Origin: Henricia sp. BOLD:AAB3569
Taxonomy: Eukaryota; Echinodermata; Asteroidea; Spinulosida; Echinasteridae
Direction of reading: 5' to 3'
Assembly: GCA_037783545.1 (NCBI GenBank)
Contig: JBBELK010000108.1
Location: 248,001 to 312,000, forward strand
DNA: 64,000 nucleotides
Shown here piece by piece: positions 61,855 through 64,000 of this stretch. Both the position numbers and the translations under genes were made by a program. The notes beneath the pieces are model-generated. The model did not search any database. It saw nothing but the letters and a program-made list of their open reading frames with translations, and was not told the DNA's origin. The first letter of the stretch is position 1, and the number at the start of each line of letters is the position of its first letter.

Positions 61855-64000
61855 TGACCAAATTGCCGTGCCAAACTGGGGTGCGTCAACGACAGTCCGA
61901 AGGACTGAGCATGCGCACGAGTCAGGAGTACACCAAAGAGTGTGTACAGACAGCCACGGGTTGCGTGAGCAGTCAGGAAGCTCCAACCCAGTTTCCCCTA
62001 AACTTTGAAATTTCTCTGCCATTTCCCGGCGAAAGTCTGTCAATTTTTTAGGACAAGTGCGCAATATAGAGTGTTCGGAGCATGCAAAATTTGAAGTTCG
62101 TCGGAAAATTTTTCGACCTCCAAATTTGCCGACGTTTGAACCACACTTTGACCAAATTGCCGTGCCAAACTGGGGTGCGTCAACGACAGTCCGAAGGACT
62201 GAGCATGCGCACGAGTCAGGAGTACACCAAAGAGGTGTGTACAGACAGCCACGGGTTGCGTGAGCAGTCAGGAAGCTCCAACCCAGTTTTCCCTAAACTT
62301 TTAAATTTCTCTGCCATTTCCCGGCGAAAGTCTGTCAATTTTTTAGGACAAGTGCGCAATATAGAGTGTTCGGAGCATGCAAAATTTGAAGTTCGTCGGA
62401 AAATTTTTTGACCTCCAAATTTGCCGACGTTTGAACCACACTTTGACCAAATTGCCGTGCCAAACTGGGGTGCGTCAACGACAGTCCGAAGGACTGAGCA
62501 TGCGCACGAGTCAGGAGTACACCAAAGAGGTGTGTACAGACAGCCACGGGTTGCGTGAGCAGTCAGGAAGCTCCAACCCAGTTTTCCCTAAACTTTGAAA
62601 TTTCTCTGCCATTTCCCGGCGAAAGTCTGTCAATTTTTTAGGACAAGTGCGCAATATAGAGTGTTTGGAGCATGCAAAATTTGAAGTTCGGCGGAAAATT
62701 TTTCGACCTCCAAATTTGCCGACGTTTGAACCACACTTTGACCAAATTGCCGTGCCAAACTGGGGTGCGTCAACGACAGTCCGAAGGACTGAGCATGCGC
62801 ACGAGTCAGGAGTACACCAAAGAGGTGTGTACAGACAGCCACGGGTTGCGTGAGCAGTCAGGAAGCTCCAACCCAGTTTTCCCTAAACTTTTAAATTTCT
62901 CTGCCATTTCCCGGCGAAAGTCTGTCAATTTTTTAGGACAAGTGCGCAATATAGAGTGTTCGGAGCATGCAAAATTTGAAGTTCGTCGGAAAATTTTTCG
63001 ACCTCCAAATTTGCCGACGTTTGAACCACACTTTGACCAAATTGCCGTGCCAAACTGGGGTGCGTCAACGACAGTCCAAAGGACTGAGCATGCGCACGAG
63101 TCAGGAGTACACCAAAGAGGTGTGTACAGACAGCCACGGGTTGCGTGAGCAGTCAGGAAGCTCCAACCCAGTTTTCCCTAAACTTTGAAATTTCTCTGCC
63201 ATTTCCCGGCGAAAGTCTGTCAATTTTATAGGACAAGTGCGCAATATAGAGTGTTTGGAGCATGCAAAATTTGAAGTTCGTCGGAAAATTTTTCGACCTC
63301 CAAATTTGCCGACGTTTGAACCACACTTTGACCAAATTGCCGTGCCAAACTGGGGTGCGTCAACGACAGTCCGAAGGACTGAGCATGCGCACGAGTCAGG
63401 AGTACACCAAAGAGGTGTGTACAGACAGCCACGGGTTGCGTGAGCAGTCAGAAAGCTCCAACCCAGTTTTCCCTAAACTTTGAAATTTCTCTGCCATTTC
63501 CCGGCGAAAGTCTGTCAATTTTTTTAGGACAAGTGCGCAATATAGAGTGTTTGGAGCATGCAAAATTTGAAGTTCGTCGAAAAATTGTTCGACCTCCAAA
63601 TTTGCCGACGTTTGAACCACACTTTGACCAAATTGCCGTGCCAAACTGGGGTGCGTCAACGACAGTCCGAAGGACTGAGCATGCGCACGAGTCAGGAGTA
63701 CACCAAAGAGGTGTGTACAGACAGCCACGGGTTGCGTGAGCAGTCAGGAAGCTCCAACCCAGTTTTCCCTAAACTTTGAAATTTCTCTGCCATTTCCCGG
63801 CGAAAGTCTGTCAATTGTTTAGGACAAGTGCGCAATATAGAGTGTTTGGAGCATGCAAAATTTGAAGTTCGTCGGAAAATTTTTCGACCTCCAAATTTGC
63901 CGACGTTTGAACCACACTTTGACCAAATTGCCGTGCCAAACTGGGGTGCGTCAACGACAGTCCGAAGGACTGAGCATGCGCACGAGTCAGGAGTACACCA

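Larger units (their letters stand above)
53434..64000. repeat. satellite array, monomer about 294-295 bp, about 36 copies, runs off the window
   Basis: Head-to-tail monomers, all in one orientation, each with TTTTCCCTAAACT, CATTTCCCGGCGAAAGTCTG, GACAAGTGCG, CAGTCCGAAGGACTG and GAGCATGCGCACGAGTCAGG. Type A has GCGGAATATAG, TTCTTGACTTCC, GTTTGGACC and GGTGTGTC. Type B has GCGCAATATAG, TTTTCGACCTCC, GTTTGAACC and GGTGCGTC. Type A prevails at 53434-55300, 55870-57050 and 59090-60280; type B elsewhere. Some monomers are 281 bp, lacking 14 bp after GTACACCA. Many short open frames recur once per monomer and are not genes. Confidence 0.97.

Noticed and set aside
53434..64000. CRISPR array
   Set aside because: Regular repeats, but the whole 294-bp unit is repeated without unique spacers, and the DNA is clearly eukaryotic.

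Overview
This is animal nuclear DNA. It is intron-rich, AT-rich and densely packed with short non-autonomous DNA transposons (MITEs), tRNA-derived SINEs and a satellite array. No bacterial, organellar or viral genes are visible. The abundance of TACATGTA-type words and the repeat style suggest a marine invertebrate deuterostome, perhaps an echinoderm; the species is inferred, not shown. Almost all short open frames in the window are chance frames over repeats.

One protein-coding gene can be reconstructed. It runs on the minus strand from a probable non-coding first exon near 51.1-51.3 kb to a stop codon at 12,257-12,259. Twelve coding exons with GT/AG boundaries and compatible phases join into 1,230 nt, or 409 residues plus stop. 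The product has the layout of the tandem-PH-domain adaptor TAPP1/TAPP2 (PLEKHA1/PLEKHA2): a short N-terminus, PH domain 1, a linker with a conserved TEIVGGV-like motif, the CVKQGAV...KNWKRRFF PH domain 2 that in vertebrates binds PtdIns(3,4)P2, and a hydrophilic tail. The length matches the vertebrate proteins (about 400-425 aa). The C-terminus is -NAPF rather than the PDZ ligand known in vertebrate TAPPs.

Layout: 1-12 kb is downstream flank with a 353-bp tandem repeat carrying perfect X-box palindromes (1.7-3.1 kb), many foldback or TIR elements, and the gene's 3' end. 12.2-49.1 kb is the gene body. Its introns (0.7-7.5 kb) are filled with MITEs (several nested), SINEs, a 21-bp minisatellite (30.55-31.29 kb) and a roughly 90-bp tandem array inside a TIR element (29.2-29.8 kb). 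49.1-52.7 kb is the upstream flank and probable promoter. From 52.7 kb to the window end is a satellite of about 294-bp monomers (about 36 copies, two subfamilies). It is interrupted near its left edge by a palindromic element and contains a 3,227-bp, 11-monomer tandem duplication.

Several transposon families can be typed from their ends: a group flanked by TTAA (piggyBac-like), a family with 9-bp duplications (Mutator-like), one copy with an 8-bp duplication (hAT-like) and families flanked by TA.
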